DNA of 64,000 nucleotides from Bacillota bacterium (GCA_023402075.1 JAEXCS010000013.1:45400-109399), one strand, 5' to 3'. Shown: positions 45,804 through 54,840, counted from the first letter of the stretch. Notes: generated by a model not told the origin, from the letters alone. Program-made: numbers and translations.

Positions 45804-46445
45804 ATGTGCAAGTGCGAAGAGTCTAATTCATTCTGTGCAGACGGCATTTCGGATGAGGAGCTGTGTGCTCGCGCCGCCCGCGGGAACCGCGGGGCGGAGG
45901 AGCGTCTGGTTTCCAAGTATACCCGTCTGGTTCGTTCCTGTGCCCGTCCGTTCTTTCTGATCGGGGGCGACAGCGAGGATTTGCTGCAGGAGGGAATGAT
46001 CGGACTGATGAAGGCCGTTCGGGAATACGACGGAGAAAGGGACGCCTCTTTTCGCACCTTTGCCGAAACCTGTGTCCGTAATCGTCTGCTTTCAGTTCTG
46101 CGCGCCGCCTCCCGTGGCAAGCACATGCCTCTGAACCAGTCGGTTTCTCTTGATACACCCTTCTTTGATCGCGACTCCTACACCCTTGGTACCCGGGATC
46201 TGACGCAGCGCAGCCCTGAAGATTTTTTAATCGACAGGGAGCATACGAGCAGTCTCTTGTTTGGTGTTCGGAAACAGTTGTCCGAGTTTGAAGCGAAGAT
46301 TTTGGGGTATTATTTAGACGGTTTATCTTGTCGGGAAATTGCCGAAACCGTGGGCAAATCCCCTAAATCCGTGGACAATGCCGTGCAGCGGATCCGTCAT
46401 AAGGTGGCACGACAACTTCTTTCCGGCGATTTCAGCAAGAGCTGA
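45804..46445 (+). CDS. sigH: RNA polymerase sigma-H (Spo0H-like)
   Basis: A stationary-phase/sporulation-initiation sigma factor. Region 2 is clear (YTRLVRSCARPFFLIGGDSE, DLLQEGMIGLMKAVREYDG, FAETCVRNRLLSVLRAASRG), followed by MPLNQSVSLDTP as in SigH, and region 4 (LSCREIAETVGKSPKSVDNA, VQRIRHKVARQLL). At 213 aa it matches B. subtilis SigH (218 aa). No other in-frame ATG, GTG or TTG precedes region 2, so the ATG at 45804 is forced, and the transcript appears leaderless or nearly so. Confidence 0.9.
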   Translation: MCKCEESNSFCADGISDEELCARAARGNRGAEERLVSKYTRLVRSCARPFFLIGGDSEDLLQEGMIGLMKAVREYDGERDASFRTFAETCVRNRLLSVLRAASRGKHMPLNQSVSLDTPFFDRDSYTLGTRDLTQRSPEDFLIDREHTSSLLFGVRKQLSEFEAKILGYYLDGLSCREIAETVGKSPKSVDNAVQRIRHKVARQLLSGDFSKS

Positions 46446-46483
46446 GCGCAATATATTTTTCTTTTCAAAGAGAGGGTAAAATC

Positions 46484-46765
46484 ATGTACGAAGACAAGAC
46501 TTTAGTGTGCAAAGAGTGTGGGCAGGAGTTCGTGTTCACCGCTGGTGAGCAGGAGTTCTACGCCGAGCGCGGCTTCCAGAACGAGCCCCAGCGCTGCAAG
46601 GGCTGCCGCGATGCCCGCAAGACCGCTTCCCGCGGTCCCCGGGAGTATTTCGCCGCTGTTTGCGCATCCTGCGGTGGCGAGGCTCGCGTTCCTTTCGAGC
46701 CCAAGTCCGACCGTCCTGTGTATTGCAGCGAGTGCTTCGCCAAGATGCGCGAGGAGCAGAGATAA
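46484..46765 (+). CDS. Small zinc-ribbon protein
   Basis: A 93-aa protein with two CxxC pairs at each end: CKECGQEF near residue 9 and CKGCRDAR near 38 form a first knuckle set, and CASCGGEARV near 60 and CSECFAK near 81 a second. It has the usual probable-zinc-binding layout seen near sigma factors and CxxC-rich small proteins. Function is unknown. It has a strong AGAGAGGG ribosome site and a strong terminator after it, so it may be highly expressed. Confidence 0.83.
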   Translation: MYEDKTLVCKECGQEFVFTAGEQEFYAERGFQNEPQRCKGCRDARKTASRGPREYFAAVCASCGGEARVPFEPKSDRPVYCSECFAKMREEQR

Positions 46766-46779
46766 CGAAAGTCATCTCA

Positions 46780-46812
46780 GAAGAACGCCCAAAAGGGCGT
46801 TCTTCTTTTTTT
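46780..46812 (+). terminator. Terminator after the zinc-ribbon gene
   Basis: AGAAGAACGCCC, loop AAAA, GGGCGTTCTTCT, then a run of seven T. Confidence 0.92.
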
Positions 46813-47024
46813 GGAACTTAAAATTTTTAAGTTGCTTTTTTGGTAGATGGACAAGTCTGCAAAGCCGATTGTGTGAAGATATTTGCCACACGCGTCTCTG
46901 TCTGCGGCTACGTGAAGCGGTGGTTTTCCTTACTTGTATAGTGTATGTCGATACAGCCCTGCGTCGCTTGGCGCAAAAAAGAGCAGGTTTTACCTTTTTG
47001 AATGAAATTTTCCCCGATTTTCTC
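46813..47024 (+). other. Intergenic stretch without a recognised gene
   Basis: An AT-rich segment between the zinc-ribbon terminator and the DUF1858 promoter. I see no RNA, repeat or protein with family support in it. Confidence 0.4.
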
Positions 47025-47053
47025 TTGAAATCAGAGGAAAAACGGGGTATAAT
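47025..47053 (+). promoter_or_regulatory. Sigma-A promoter for the DUF1858 gene
   Basis: TTGAAA (47025-47030), 17 bases, TATAAT (47048-47053). Confidence 0.75.
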
Positions 47054-47108
47054 ACTTAAAAGTGAACGGAGCTTTGCTCCGATAAACTGAACTTTTGGAG
47101 GCAAACTT

Positions 47109-47318
47109 ATGGTTGAAATTACTAAGGACACCATCATTGGTGATATTCTGGACGTGGCTCCTCAGACCGCGCCGATTTTCTTTTCCATCGGAATGCACTG
47201 CCTGGGCTGCCCTTCTTCCCGCGGTGAAACTGTGGAGGAAGCTTGCATGGTCCACGGTGTTGACGTGGACAAGCTGTTGACACTGGTTAACGAGGAAGCC
47301 AACAAGGCCGCGGAATAA
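47109..47318 (+). CDS. DUF1858 domain protein
   Basis: A 69-aa protein of the DUF1858 family, the same helical module found at the N-terminus of the iron-sulfur repair protein ScdA. ITKDTIIGDILDVAPQTAPI and FFSIGMHCLGCPSSRGETVE carry the conserved CxxC pair near residues 32-35. It probably binds or senses a redox/metal signal; direct function unknown. It has its own promoter and TTTTGGAGG ribosome site. Confidence 0.88.
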   Translation: MVEITKDTIIGDILDVAPQTAPIFFSIGMHCLGCPSSRGETVEEACMVHGVDVDKLLTLVNEEANKAAE

Positions 47319-47445
47319 GCTTTTTCAAGGAAGAATCAGACAGAACGCATACGGGGAAATCCGTATGCGTTCCGTTTGTCAACGGTTGCCGGGCGGCGGC
47401 AATAAATTTTTGCCTGTATCGGGCCAAGGGGAGACGGGAAACAGA

Positions 47446-48159
47446 ATGAATGAACGAAAACCCGAGCTGTCGGCCCGGCTTCGCTTGCTGGCGGACTGGA
47501 TTCCTCCCGGAGCCGCCTTGGCCGACGTGGGCACGGATCATGCTTATCTTCCTGTCTGGCTGACGCTGGAGGGACGGCTCCGCTCCGCCATCGCCTGCGA
47601 TTTGCGCCCCGGTCCTCTGCGCCGGGGGCAAGACACCGCACGGCGCTTTGGCGTTTTCGAGCGAATAGACTTCCGGCTGTGCGACGGGCTTGCCGGGGTG
47701 GGCGCGGAAGAGACGGATACCGTGGCGATCGCGGGTATGGGCGGGGAAAACATTGTTTCCATTCTCGCCGCCGCCCCATGGACTGCCGACGGTGGTCATA
47801 CACTGCTGCTTCAGCCGCAGTCCCGGGCAGAGGAACTGCGAGCCTTCCTCTGCGCCAACGGCTATGCCATTCTCCGGGAGCGTCTGGTGGAAGACCGGGG
47901 GACTATTTATCCTGTGCTGGAGGTTCAGTCCGGCCGCCAGAGCCTCTCCCCGGGGCAGATATACGGCGGTGCACACCTGACAGAGGATCCGCTGGGCGGA
48001 CGGTATCTTGTGGAGCAGATTTTAAGGTTTCAGACAGCGGTGGCGGGGCTTAACCGCGGAAGCGGGGCGGAAACTTTGGAAAAAGCGGATCGACTGCGGG
48101 ATGTAATCGGAGCTTTGATGGAATTATGGGAGGAGTGGCGCCATGCCAACGGCTCTTGA
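47446..48159 (+). CDS. trmK: tRNA (adenine-22-N1)-methyltransferase
   Basis: A class I SAM-dependent methyltransferase of the TrmK family that methylates A22 of tRNA. LADVGTDHAYLPVWL near residue 23 is the SAM-binding motif I, VAIAGMGGENIVSIL near 87 is motif IV, and LLLQPQSRAEELR follows. At 237 aa it is typical. The start at 47446 is behind GGGGAGACGGG; the frame extends 27 codons further without family homology. It overlaps the Nif3 gene by 17 bases, a pairing common in Firmicutes. Confidence 0.9.
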   Translation: MNERKPELSARLRLLADWIPPGAALADVGTDHAYLPVWLTLEGRLRSAIACDLRPGPLRRGQDTARRFGVFERIDFRLCDGLAGVGAEETDTVAIAGMGGENIVSILAAAPWTADGGHTLLLQPQSRAEELRAFLCANGYAILRERLVEDRGTIYPVLEVQSGRQSLSPGQIYGGAHLTEDPLGGRYLVEQILRFQTAVAGLNRGSGAETLEKADRLRDVIGALMELWEEWRHANGS

Positions 48160-48934
48160 AATTGAAAAAAGCCTGTTTGACCTCGCTCCCAAAGCCGGTG
48201 CAATGGACTGGGACAATGTGGGTCTGCTGGTGGGCGACCCGGCTGCGGAAATCACCTGCGCTCTGGCGGCGCTGGATGTGACGGAGGCAGTTGCCGACGA
48301 GGCGATTGCAAAAGGCTGCCAATTGATTGTTTCTCATCATCCGGTGATGAATTGCCGGTGGCTTCAAGTGCAGACGCTGCGAGAGGATACTCCTCAGGGG
48401 CGCCTGCTGCGGAAGCTGGTCCGGGCGAATATGTGCGTAATCTGTATGCATACGAATTTGGATGTGGCGGAGGGCGGCGTCAATGACGTGCTGGCCCGAA
48501 CCCTCCGTTTGGAGGACCCTGGGCCTCTTGCTGGGACGGATGGGCTTATTCGCATGGGGCGGCTTACGAAGCCCATGGCGCTTCGGGATTTTGCGGCTAA
48601 TGTTTCTCAGGTACTGGGCTGTAACGGCGTGCGCTATGCCGACGCAGGGAAGCCTGTGCTTCGCGTGGCCGTGGGCGGAGGGGCCTGCGGCGAATACGCG
48701 GACGCGGCGGTTGTCGCCGGGTGCGATACTTTTGTCACCTCCGATTTGGGCTACCACGCGTTTTTGGACGCGGCAGGGAAGGGCATCAACCTGCTGGATG
48801 CAGGCCATTTTCCCACGGAGGATCCGGTCTGCCATGTTTTGATCAACTGGCTGCAAGAAAAATTCCCCGGCCTTTCCATTGAAAAATCCGCTTCCCACCG
48901 GGAAGTCATTGAATTCTACATCAAAGGAGAATAA
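48143..48934 (+). CDS. Nif3-like dinuclear metal centre protein
   Basis: A member of the Nif3/YqfO/YbgI family of hexameric toroids with two metal ions per subunit; function is unclear. GAMDWDNVGLLVGDP, IVSHHPVMN (two His ligands), MHTNLDVAEGGVNDVLA (His, Asp) and the C-terminal LLDAGHFPTE (His, Glu) form the metal site. It is a single-domain 263-aa form without the PII-like insert of B. subtilis YqfO. Translationally coupled to trmK. Confidence 0.92.
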   Translation: MPTALEIEKSLFDLAPKAGAMDWDNVGLLVGDPAAEITCALAALDVTEAVADEAIAKGCQLIVSHHPVMNCRWLQVQTLREDTPQGRLLRKLVRANMCVICMHTNLDVAEGGVNDVLARTLRLEDPGPLAGTDGLIRMGRLTKPMALRDFAANVSQVLGCNGVRYADAGKPVLRVAVGGGACGEYADAAVVAGCDTFVTSDLGYHAFLDAAGKGINLLDAGHFPTEDPVCHVLINWLQEKFPGLSIEKSASHREVIEFYIKGE

Positions 48935-48938
48935 ACAT

Positions 48939-49673
48939 ATGTCTGGACATTCTAAGTGGCATAATATCCAAAAGACCAAGGGCGCGGCGGACGCGAGGCG
49001 GTCTGCGGCGTTTACCAAGGTTGCGAAGGAGATTCTCGTTGCCGTGAAGGAAGGCGGCAGCGGTGACATTAACAACAACTCCCGCCTTGCCACCGTCATT
49101 GCCAAGGCCAAGGCCGTGAATATGCCGAACGACAATATTAAACGTACCATTGATAAGGCGTTGGGTTCGGGTAATTCCGAGAGCTTTGAATCCATTACCT
49201 ACGAGGGCTATGGCCCCGGCGGTGTGGCCGTCATTGTGGAAGCCCTTACCGACAATCGCCAGCGCACCGCGCCGGAGGTTCGCCATGCGTTTGACAAGTG
49301 CAACGGAAACATGGGCGCTCCCGGCTGCGTCAGCTGGTCGTTTGACCGCAAGGGCGTTATCGTCATTGACAATGAAGATGGCGAGCTGGACGAGGATACC
49401 GTGATGATGGATGCGCTGGAAGCGGGTGCGGCGGACTTCACCGCTGATGGACCGGCCCTTGAGATCAACACCGACCCGGATTCCTTTAACGCTGTGATAA
49501 AGGCGCTGGAGGAGAAGGGGTACAGCTTTGTGAACGCCGATATTGAGATGGTTCCCCAGAACACCGTTGTGCTCAGCAGTGAGGGCGATGTGAAAAACAT
49601 GGACAAATTGATTGACATGCTGGAGGACAACGAGGACGTGCAGAATGTCTGGCACAACTGGGAGCAGGACTGA
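48939..49673 (+). CDS. yebC: YebC/PmpR family protein (TACO1-like)
   Basis: A conserved protein described both as a transcription regulator and, for the TACO1/YebC group, as a helper in translating proline-rich stretches. SGHSKWHNIQKTKGAADARR opens the protein, followed by ANNxxSRLATVIAKAKAVNMPN-like helices and the GGVAVIVEALTDNRQRTAPE region. At 244 aa it is standard. The ATG at 48939 has AAAGGAG upstream and lies 4 bases after the Nif3 stop. Proline-run proteins are encoded at 9.2-10.1 kb. Confidence 0.93.
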   Translation: MSGHSKWHNIQKTKGAADARRSAAFTKVAKEILVAVKEGGSGDINNNSRLATVIAKAKAVNMPNDNIKRTIDKALGSGNSESFESITYEGYGPGGVAVIVEALTDNRQRTAPEVRHAFDKCNGNMGAPGCVSWSFDRKGVIVIDNEDGELDEDTVMMDALEAGAADFTADGPALEINTDPDSFNAVIKALEEKGYSFVNADIEMVPQNTVVLSSEGDVKNMDKLIDMLEDNEDVQNVWHNWEQD

Positions 49674-49728
49674 GTCATTCGAATTTTTCGGATTGTCTGC
49701 TGACCAAAGCATTTTAAAGGCTTGCATT

Positions 49729-49772
49729 AAAAAAGAAGCCTGGGAGCAGTTTGCTCCCGGGCTTCTTTTTGT
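49729..49772 (+). terminator. Terminator after yebC
   Basis: AAAAAAGAAGCCTGGGAGCA pairs with TGCTCCCGGGCTTCTTTTT, with only wobble differences. Confidence 0.88.
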
Positions 49773-49782
49773 AATTGCATTC

Positions 49783-49808
49783 AACAAAACTTAGATTTTG
49801 TTGAATGT
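49783..49808. repeat. AT-rich inverted repeat, copy 1
   Basis: ATTCAACAAAA and TTTTGTTGAAT arms around a 4-5 base loop, followed by TGTGGTGG. A similar hairpin with a swapped base pair lies at 63875-63902. Confidence 0.5.
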
Positions 49809-49974
49809 GGTGGCACAAAAGGTTTAAAGAAGCAGACAGAAGGGGGGAGAAGCCGACACAGAGACTGGCGGTGGCCGCTGGGCGGAGCAGATGGAGGTTC
49901 TTATCGTAGCGGCAGGACTATCTTCCAAAACATGACCGATTTATTAAGAAACGGAAAAGAAATGGAACGCTGGA

Positions 49975-50014
49975 CAAAAGAACAAGCCCTGACTGCGTAT
50001 TCCGCAGTCAGGGC
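49975..50014 (-). terminator. Terminator of RNase P RNA
   Basis: GCCCTGACTGC (49986-49996) pairs with GCAGTCAGGGC (50004-50014); on the minus strand it is followed by TTGTTCTTTTG. It lies directly downstream of the RNA's 3' end. Confidence 0.75.
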
Positions 50015-50035
50015 CATATCTGATGCAAGCAAAAC

Positions 50036-50441
50036 TGTAAGCCGGGTTCTGTATTTGACAGTCATCTATCTCGACGCACCGTTGCCGATGCGCTCAAGCC
50101 ACCTCCTGGAAGCGGTCGGGCAAACCTGTTGCTTCCCCACGGTGTTGCTCCGGATAGAGTTTACAGCGACGGACTGTCTCCAGCCGTCGGGTGAGCTCTT
50201 ACCTCGCCTTTCCATCCTTACCTTCTTTTGCCAATCCACGGAAGCCGACAATTCCGCGTTCCGTCCGAGGGCGGTGCTAGCCGACGCGGCCCGACCACCA
50301 TGGAACGGCAAAAGACGGCGGTATATCTCTGTTGCACTTTTCCTGAAGTCGCCTTCGGCGGGCGTTACCCGTTATCCTTGCCCTGTGGAGCCCGGACTTT
50401 CCTCATAGACGGCCTTTCGGCCTGTCCACGCGACTGTCTGT
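50036..50441 (-). ncRNA. rnpB: RNase P RNA (class A)
   Basis: The catalytic RNA that trims 5' leaders of tRNA precursors. Read on the minus strand, the 5' part has the conserved GAGGAAAGTCCGGGCTCC (P4 region and J3/4), then CAGGGCAAGGATAACGGGTA and CAACAGAGATATACCGCC. The 3' end has the second P4 strand and closes with ACAGAACCCGGCTTA. About 400 bases long; ends are approximate to a few bases. Open frames across this region are chance. Confidence 0.95.
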
Positions 50442-50456
50442 TTTACTTGCTTGTCT

Positions 50457-50485
50457 ATTTTACCCGCTCTTTCGCCGCTTGTCAA
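50457..50485 (-). promoter_or_regulatory. Sigma-A promoter of rnpB
   Basis: On the minus strand TTGACA (50480-50485), 17 bases, TAAAAT (50457-50462), about 16 bases before the RNA start. Confidence 0.8.
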
Positions 50486-50518
50486 CAGCAAAGAAGATGA
50501 AAAATTTGAGAGGCCTGA

Positions 50519-50547
50519 TTGCTATTTTTAACGCTTTGCGGTATACT
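50519..50547 (+). promoter_or_regulatory. Sigma-A promoter for murD
   Basis: TTGCTA (50519-50524), 17 bases, TATACT (50542-50547). Confidence 0.7.
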
Positions 50548-50596
50548 ATTTTGAGTAATTTTTCCGCCCCTGCGGGCGTTTTTGGAGGGACCGCTT

Positions 50597-51976
50597 ATGA
50601 CGTTACAGGAATATATCGCATCCATTCGTGAAAAGACCGTGGCCATTGTTGGGATCGGCGTCAGCAATACGCCGCTGATTGAGCTTTTGGCAAAATCGGG
50701 CGTCCGCGTCACTGCCTGCGACCGCAAAAGTCGGGAAGAGCTGGGCCGGCAGGCCGGGCAGTTGGAAGCACTTGGCGTGACGCTGAAGCTGGGTGAGAAT
50801 TACCTGAAGGACTTGACGCAGGACGTGATTTTTCGCACGCCGGGATTGCGGCAGGACGTTCCTGAGCTGCTGGCCGCAGCGGCGCAGGGAAGCGAGATTA
50901 CCTCCGAAATGGAGGTTTTCTTTCAGGTGGCTCCCTGCATGCTGATTGCCGTCACCGGCAGCGACGGGAAGACCACCACCACCACGCTCATCGCAGAGTT
51001 TTTGCGGGAAGCCGGAAAAACTGTCCACGTTGGTGGAAACATCGGTCGCCCGCTGCTGTGCGAAGCAGACGAAATGCGGCCGGAAGACTACGCCGTATTG
51101 GAGCTAAGCTCTTTCCAGCTGATGACCATGACCCGCAGCCCTCATATTGCTGTGATTACGAATCTGGCGCCCAATCATCTGGACGTACACCGGAATATGG
51201 CAGAGTATATTTCTGCAAAGGAAAACATCTTTACACATCAGGATTCAGAAGATATTTCCGTATTTAATTTGGATAACGATATTACGGCAGAGCAGGCAAG
51301 CCGGGCCGTTGGCCGCAGGCGGCTGTTTTCCCGAAGGTCCGAACCCGAAGAAGGTGTATTCCTCCGGGACGACGTAATTGTTTCCCGAACGAACGGGGCG
51401 GTGCGGGAGATCATGCGCACGTCCGATATCCTGCTTCCCGGCGTCCATAACGTGGAAAACTATATGGCGGCAATTGCCGCCATGGACGGTCTGGTTCCCG
51501 ATGAAGCAATGCGGCAGGTGGCCCGGACCTTTGCCGGCGTGGAGCACCGCATTGAGCTGGTGCGGACGCTGCGGGGCGCGCGGTACTACAATGATTCTAT
51601 CGGAACCAGTCCTTCCCGCACCATTGCGGGGCTGCGCTCCTTCCCGGAAAAGGTTATTCTGATTGCCGGGGGCTATGACAAGCACATCCCCTTCGATACG
51701 CTGGGACCTGAACTTGTGGAACATGTGAAGCTTCTGATTCTCTGCGGGGCTACGGCGGAAAAAATTCGCGCATGCGTTGAAAACGCGCCCAACTATCAGG
51801 ATGCCCCGGAGATGCTGACCGTTTCTGAGCTTCGCACCGCCGTGGAAACAGCAGCGCAGAGAGCGGGAGATGGCGATGTGGTGCTGCTGAGTCCCGCCTG
51901 CGCGGCCTTTGACCAGTTTAAAAACTTTATGGAGCGGGGCAGGGTATTTAAGCAGATTGTGACCGGATTGAAATAG
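50597..51976 (+). CDS. murD: UDP-N-acetylmuramoylalanine-D-glutamate ligase
   Basis: Adds D-Glu to UDP-MurNAc-L-Ala in peptidoglycan synthesis. The Mur ligase markers are IAVTGSDGKTTTTTLIAEFL (P-loop), LELSSFQLMTM, ITNLAPNHLDVHRNMAEYIS, and GVEHRIELVRTLRGARYYND with the C-terminal KHIPFDTLG. At 459 aa it is normal. The ATG at 50597 is preceded by TTGGAGGGA. It is away from a dcw cluster; yunB follows. Confidence 0.95.
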   Translation: MTLQEYIASIREKTVAIVGIGVSNTPLIELLAKSGVRVTACDRKSREELGRQAGQLEALGVTLKLGENYLKDLTQDVIFRTPGLRQDVPELLAAAAQGSEITSEMEVFFQVAPCMLIAVTGSDGKTTTTTLIAEFLREAGKTVHVGGNIGRPLLCEADEMRPEDYAVLELSSFQLMTMTRSPHIAVITNLAPNHLDVHRNMAEYISAKENIFTHQDSEDISVFNLDNDITAEQASRAVGRRRLFSRRSEPEEGVFLRDDVIVSRTNGAVREIMRTSDILLPGVHNVENYMAAIAAMDGLVPDEAMRQVARTFAGVEHRIELVRTLRGARYYNDSIGTSPSRTIAGLRSFPEKVILIAGGYDKHIPFDTLGPELVEHVKLLILCGATAEKIRACVENAPNYQDAPEMLTVSELRTAVETAAQRAGDGDVVLLSPACAAFDQFKNFMERGRVFKQIVTGLK

Positions 51977-52019
51977 GGAAAAGCCCCTTTTGCATAGAAT
52001 CTTCCAATGGGGTGATTCT

Positions 52020-52718
52020 ATGAGATCGTATGGATATTACCGCCGTCCCCTGACCCGGCGGACGGTGGCGCGGCTGGTGCTGGCGGCAGTGCTTCTGCTG
52101 CTGGGAATTTTGGCGGCAGTGGCGGGACTTCAGATGAAGCAGCTGCTGACCCAGTTAGCCATCACACGGGTCAGCAATACGGTGAATGGCATCGTCGCAC
52201 AGGCGGTGAATGAAACAATTGACAGCGGGGAGATTAAATACGATGATTTGATCTCTTTTGAAAAGGACAATGAGGGGAAAATCACGGCGGTGAAAAGCAA
52301 TATGCCGGAGTTTAACCGCTTGCAGTCCGAAATTTTGAAGGTGATTTTAGAGCGGCTCTCCGACGTGTCCACAAAAGATCTGTCCATCCCTGTGGGGAGC
52401 CTTACCGGGTCTGCGCTACTGTCCGGGCGGGGTCCGGGTGTAAAGGTGCGGATGCAGTCTGTGGGATCATCCAGGGCACACCTGGAAAACCAGTTTGACA
52501 CTGCGGGAATCAACCAGACCAAGCACCGGATCCTGCTGGAAGTGGATGTATCCGTGGCCATTCTGCTGCCGGGATTTAACACCGCCACACAGGTGAGCAA
52601 CGCCTTTACCGTGGCCGAGACAGTGATTGTCGGCACGGTACCGGAAAGCTACACCTATTTCAGCAATACAGGCGATCAGGCGGAGGATGCCAGAGAGCTG
52701 ATTCTCAACAAGGGCTGA
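52020..52718 (+). CDS. yunB: Sporulation protein YunB
   Basis: A YunB-type sporulation protein, conserved in endospore formers and expressed in the mother cell in B. subtilis; molecular role unknown. It has an N-terminal Arg/Tyr-rich segment, one transmembrane helix (LVLAAVLLLLGILAAVAGL) and an external domain with TRVSNTVNGIVAQAVNETI, SIPVGSLTGSALLSGRGPGV and a C-terminal segment TVAETVIVGTVPESYTYF. At 232 aa it is near the B. subtilis length. GGGGTGAT precedes the ATG at 52020. Confidence 0.85.
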   Translation: MRSYGYYRRPLTRRTVARLVLAAVLLLLGILAAVAGLQMKQLLTQLAITRVSNTVNGIVAQAVNETIDSGEIKYDDLISFEKDNEGKITAVKSNMPEFNRLQSEILKVILERLSDVSTKDLSIPVGSLTGSALLSGRGPGVKVRMQSVGSSRAHLENQFDTAGINQTKHRILLEVDVSVAILLPGFNTATQVSNAFTVAETVIVGTVPESYTYFSNTGDQAEDARELILNKG

Positions 52719-52775
52719 GCGGGAGGATTTCCCTCCCGCTTTCTGTCCGGGCAGGAAAGGAAAAGGAAAGAGCGC

Positions 52776-54752
52776 ATGGACTATCGCGAGGAAATGAAGC
52801 AACTGCGGGAGGCGCTTAACGAGAATGCCTACCGCTATTACGTACTGGACGAACCCACCATGTCGGACTATGACTACGACATGAAAAACCGCCGTCTTCA
52901 GCAGCTGGAGCAGGAACATCCGGAGGAAATCACCCCGGATTCTCCTACCCAGCGGGTAGGGGACAAGCTGAAAGACGGCTTTTCTCCTTATCGCCACGAG
53001 GTTCCGCTGGAAAGCTTGCAGGACGTGTTTACCGGTGTGGAAGTGGAGGATTTCTGCTGCCGGATGGAGGAGGCGCTGGGTGAAAATGCGGCGTATTCTT
53101 TGGAACCGAAGGTGGACGGACTGTCGGTGGCGCTGGAGTATCGGGACGGCGTATTTGTCAGCGGCGGAACAAGAGGAGATGGCCGGGTGGGGGAGGACGT
53201 GACGGAAAACCTGCGCACCGTCCGCTCCATCCCCATGACGCTGCCGGAAAAGCTGCCCCGGCTCATCGTCCGGGGCGAGGTTTATATGGCCCGCTCCGTG
53301 TTCGAGGATATCAACCGCCGTCGGGAAATTGAGGGGAAGCCCCTTATGGCTAATCCAAGAAACGCAGCCGCTGGCTCGCTTCGCCAGTTGGACCCCAAAA
53401 TTGCGGCCGAGCGGCGGCTGGATATTCGAATTTTCAACCTGCAATTGGCGCAGGGGCGGAGTTTTGCCACCCACTCCGAAACGCTGAACTATTTGGAAAG
53501 CCAGCATTTTCCTGTTATTCCTCACAAAACCGTCTCCACTGCAAAAGCGTGTCTGGAAGAGATTCATGACATTAACGAGCGACGGATGAGCTTTCCCTAC
53601 GATATGGACGGCGCGGTGATTAAAATTGACCGTCTGGCTGACCGGGAGACGCTGGGCAGCACCGTGAAATGTCCCAAGTGGGCCATCGCCTATAAGTATC
53701 CGCCGGAGCAAAAACCAAGTAAGGTTCTGGACATTGTGGTTCAGGTGGGGCGCACCGGGGTGCTGACACCCAAGGCGGTGCTGGCCCCGGTTCATTTGGC
53801 GGGTACCACCGTCCAGAGCGCCACGCTGCACAATCAGGATTATATTGCAGAAAAAGACATTCGCGTGGGCGATACTGTGCTGGTCCAGAAGGCCGGAGAA
53901 ATTATTCCGGAGATTGTGGAGGTGGACGTTTCCAAGCGACCGGAGGGAACGGTTCCCTATGAGCTTCCAAAAGTCTGTCCCGTTTGCGGCGCAACCGTGA
54001 CCCGGGATGAGGATGGCGCGGCGGTGCGCTGCACCGGCGCGGAGTGTCCGGCCCAGCTTTTGCGCAACATCACACACTTTGTCAGCCGGGATGCCATGGA
54101 TATCGACGGGCTTGGCCCCGCTGTGCTTCAGCAATTGATTGAAACAGGGCTGATTCATTCCGCCGCCGACCTATACAGCTTGACGGAACAGGATTTTGCC
54201 CAGTTGGAGCGCATGGGGGAGAAATCCGCTTCCAATGCGGTGTCCGCCATTGAAGAATCCAAGGAAAAAGACCTTGGAAAGCTGATTTACGCGATGGGGA
54301 TCCGGCAGGTGGGAGAAAAAGCCGGACGGGTGCTGGCTAGGCATTTTAAAACGCTTGACGCACTGGAAGGCGCCACCGCAGATGAGCTGACCGCCATCGA
54401 CAGCGTGGGAGCCGTGACGGCACAGTTTATTTTGGAATGGCTTAAAAGTCCCCAATCTCAGGACCTGCTGCAAAAGCTCCGCAGCGCAGGGGTGAACACG
54501 ACCTGCACAGAGGAGACGGTGGACGACCGCTTCGCGGGGAAGACCTTTGTTCTCACCGGCACACTGACGCGGTTTGACCGCAAGTCCGCTGAGGAGATGA
54601 TTCAGGCCCGGGGAGGGAAGGCGTCAAACTCCGTGTCGAAGAAGACGTCCTATGTGGTGGCGGGGGACGCCGCCGGGAGCAAGCTTCAAAAGGCGCAGGA
54701 ATTGGGCATCCCCGTGCTGACTGAGGACGAATTTGCGGCGCTGCTGGAGTAA
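52776..54752 (+). CDS. ligA: NAD-dependent DNA ligase LigA
   Basis: Seals nicks in replication and repair using NAD. Domain Ia is at the N-terminus, the adenylation Lys is in LEPKVDGLSVALEY near residue 112, then the OB domain, a four-Cys zinc finger (CPVCGATV ... CTGAECPAQ), helix-hairpin-helix repeats, and a BRCT domain from about residue 590 (KTFVLTGTLTRFDRKSAEEM). Total 658 aa. Convergent with the cotJC 3' part. Confidence 0.96.
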   Translation: MDYREEMKQLREALNENAYRYYVLDEPTMSDYDYDMKNRRLQQLEQEHPEEITPDSPTQRVGDKLKDGFSPYRHEVPLESLQDVFTGVEVEDFCCRMEEALGENAAYSLEPKVDGLSVALEYRDGVFVSGGTRGDGRVGEDVTENLRTVRSIPMTLPEKLPRLIVRGEVYMARSVFEDINRRREIEGKPLMANPRNAAAGSLRQLDPKIAAERRLDIRIFNLQLAQGRSFATHSETLNYLESQHFPVIPHKTVSTAKACLEEIHDINERRMSFPYDMDGAVIKIDRLADRETLGSTVKCPKWAIAYKYPPEQKPSKVLDIVVQVGRTGVLTPKAVLAPVHLAGTTVQSATLHNQDYIAEKDIRVGDTVLVQKAGEIIPEIVEVDVSKRPEGTVPYELPKVCPVCGATVTRDEDGAAVRCTGAECPAQLLRNITHFVSRDAMDIDGLGPAVLQQLIETGLIHSAADLYSLTEQDFAQLERMGEKSASNAVSAIEESKEKDLGKLIYAMGIRQVGEKAGRVLARHFKTLDALEGATADELTAIDSVGAVTAQFILEWLKSPQSQDLLQKLRSAGVNTTCTEETVDDRFAGKTFVLTGTLTRFDRKSAEEMIQARGGKASNSVSKKTSYVVAGDAAGSKLQKAQELGIPVLTEDEFAALLE

Positions 54753-54770
54753 TCGTCGGTTGATTTTGAA

Positions 54771-54813
54771 GAAGAAAAAAGGCGGTATAGCTGTAAAGCT
54801 ATACCGCCTTTCA
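54771..54813. terminator. Terminator hairpin between ligA and cotJC
   Basis: AAAGGCGGTATAGC pairs with GCTATACCGCCTTT around TGTAAA. The run of six A on the left makes it a good terminator for minus-strand transcripts and a weaker one for ligA. Confidence 0.8.
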
Positions 54814-54840
54814 CTTGTTGTATGTTAAGGAAATCTATAT

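Noticed and set aside
49932..50408. Open frame of 158 codons on the plus strand
   Set aside because: It is opposite RNase P RNA, whose conserved core and 3' end are clear on the minus strand.
52467..54158. Minus-strand frame of 563 codons over ligA
   Set aside because: Composition (His/Gln/Arg-rich) is typical of antisense translation of ligA, which has all its domains intact.
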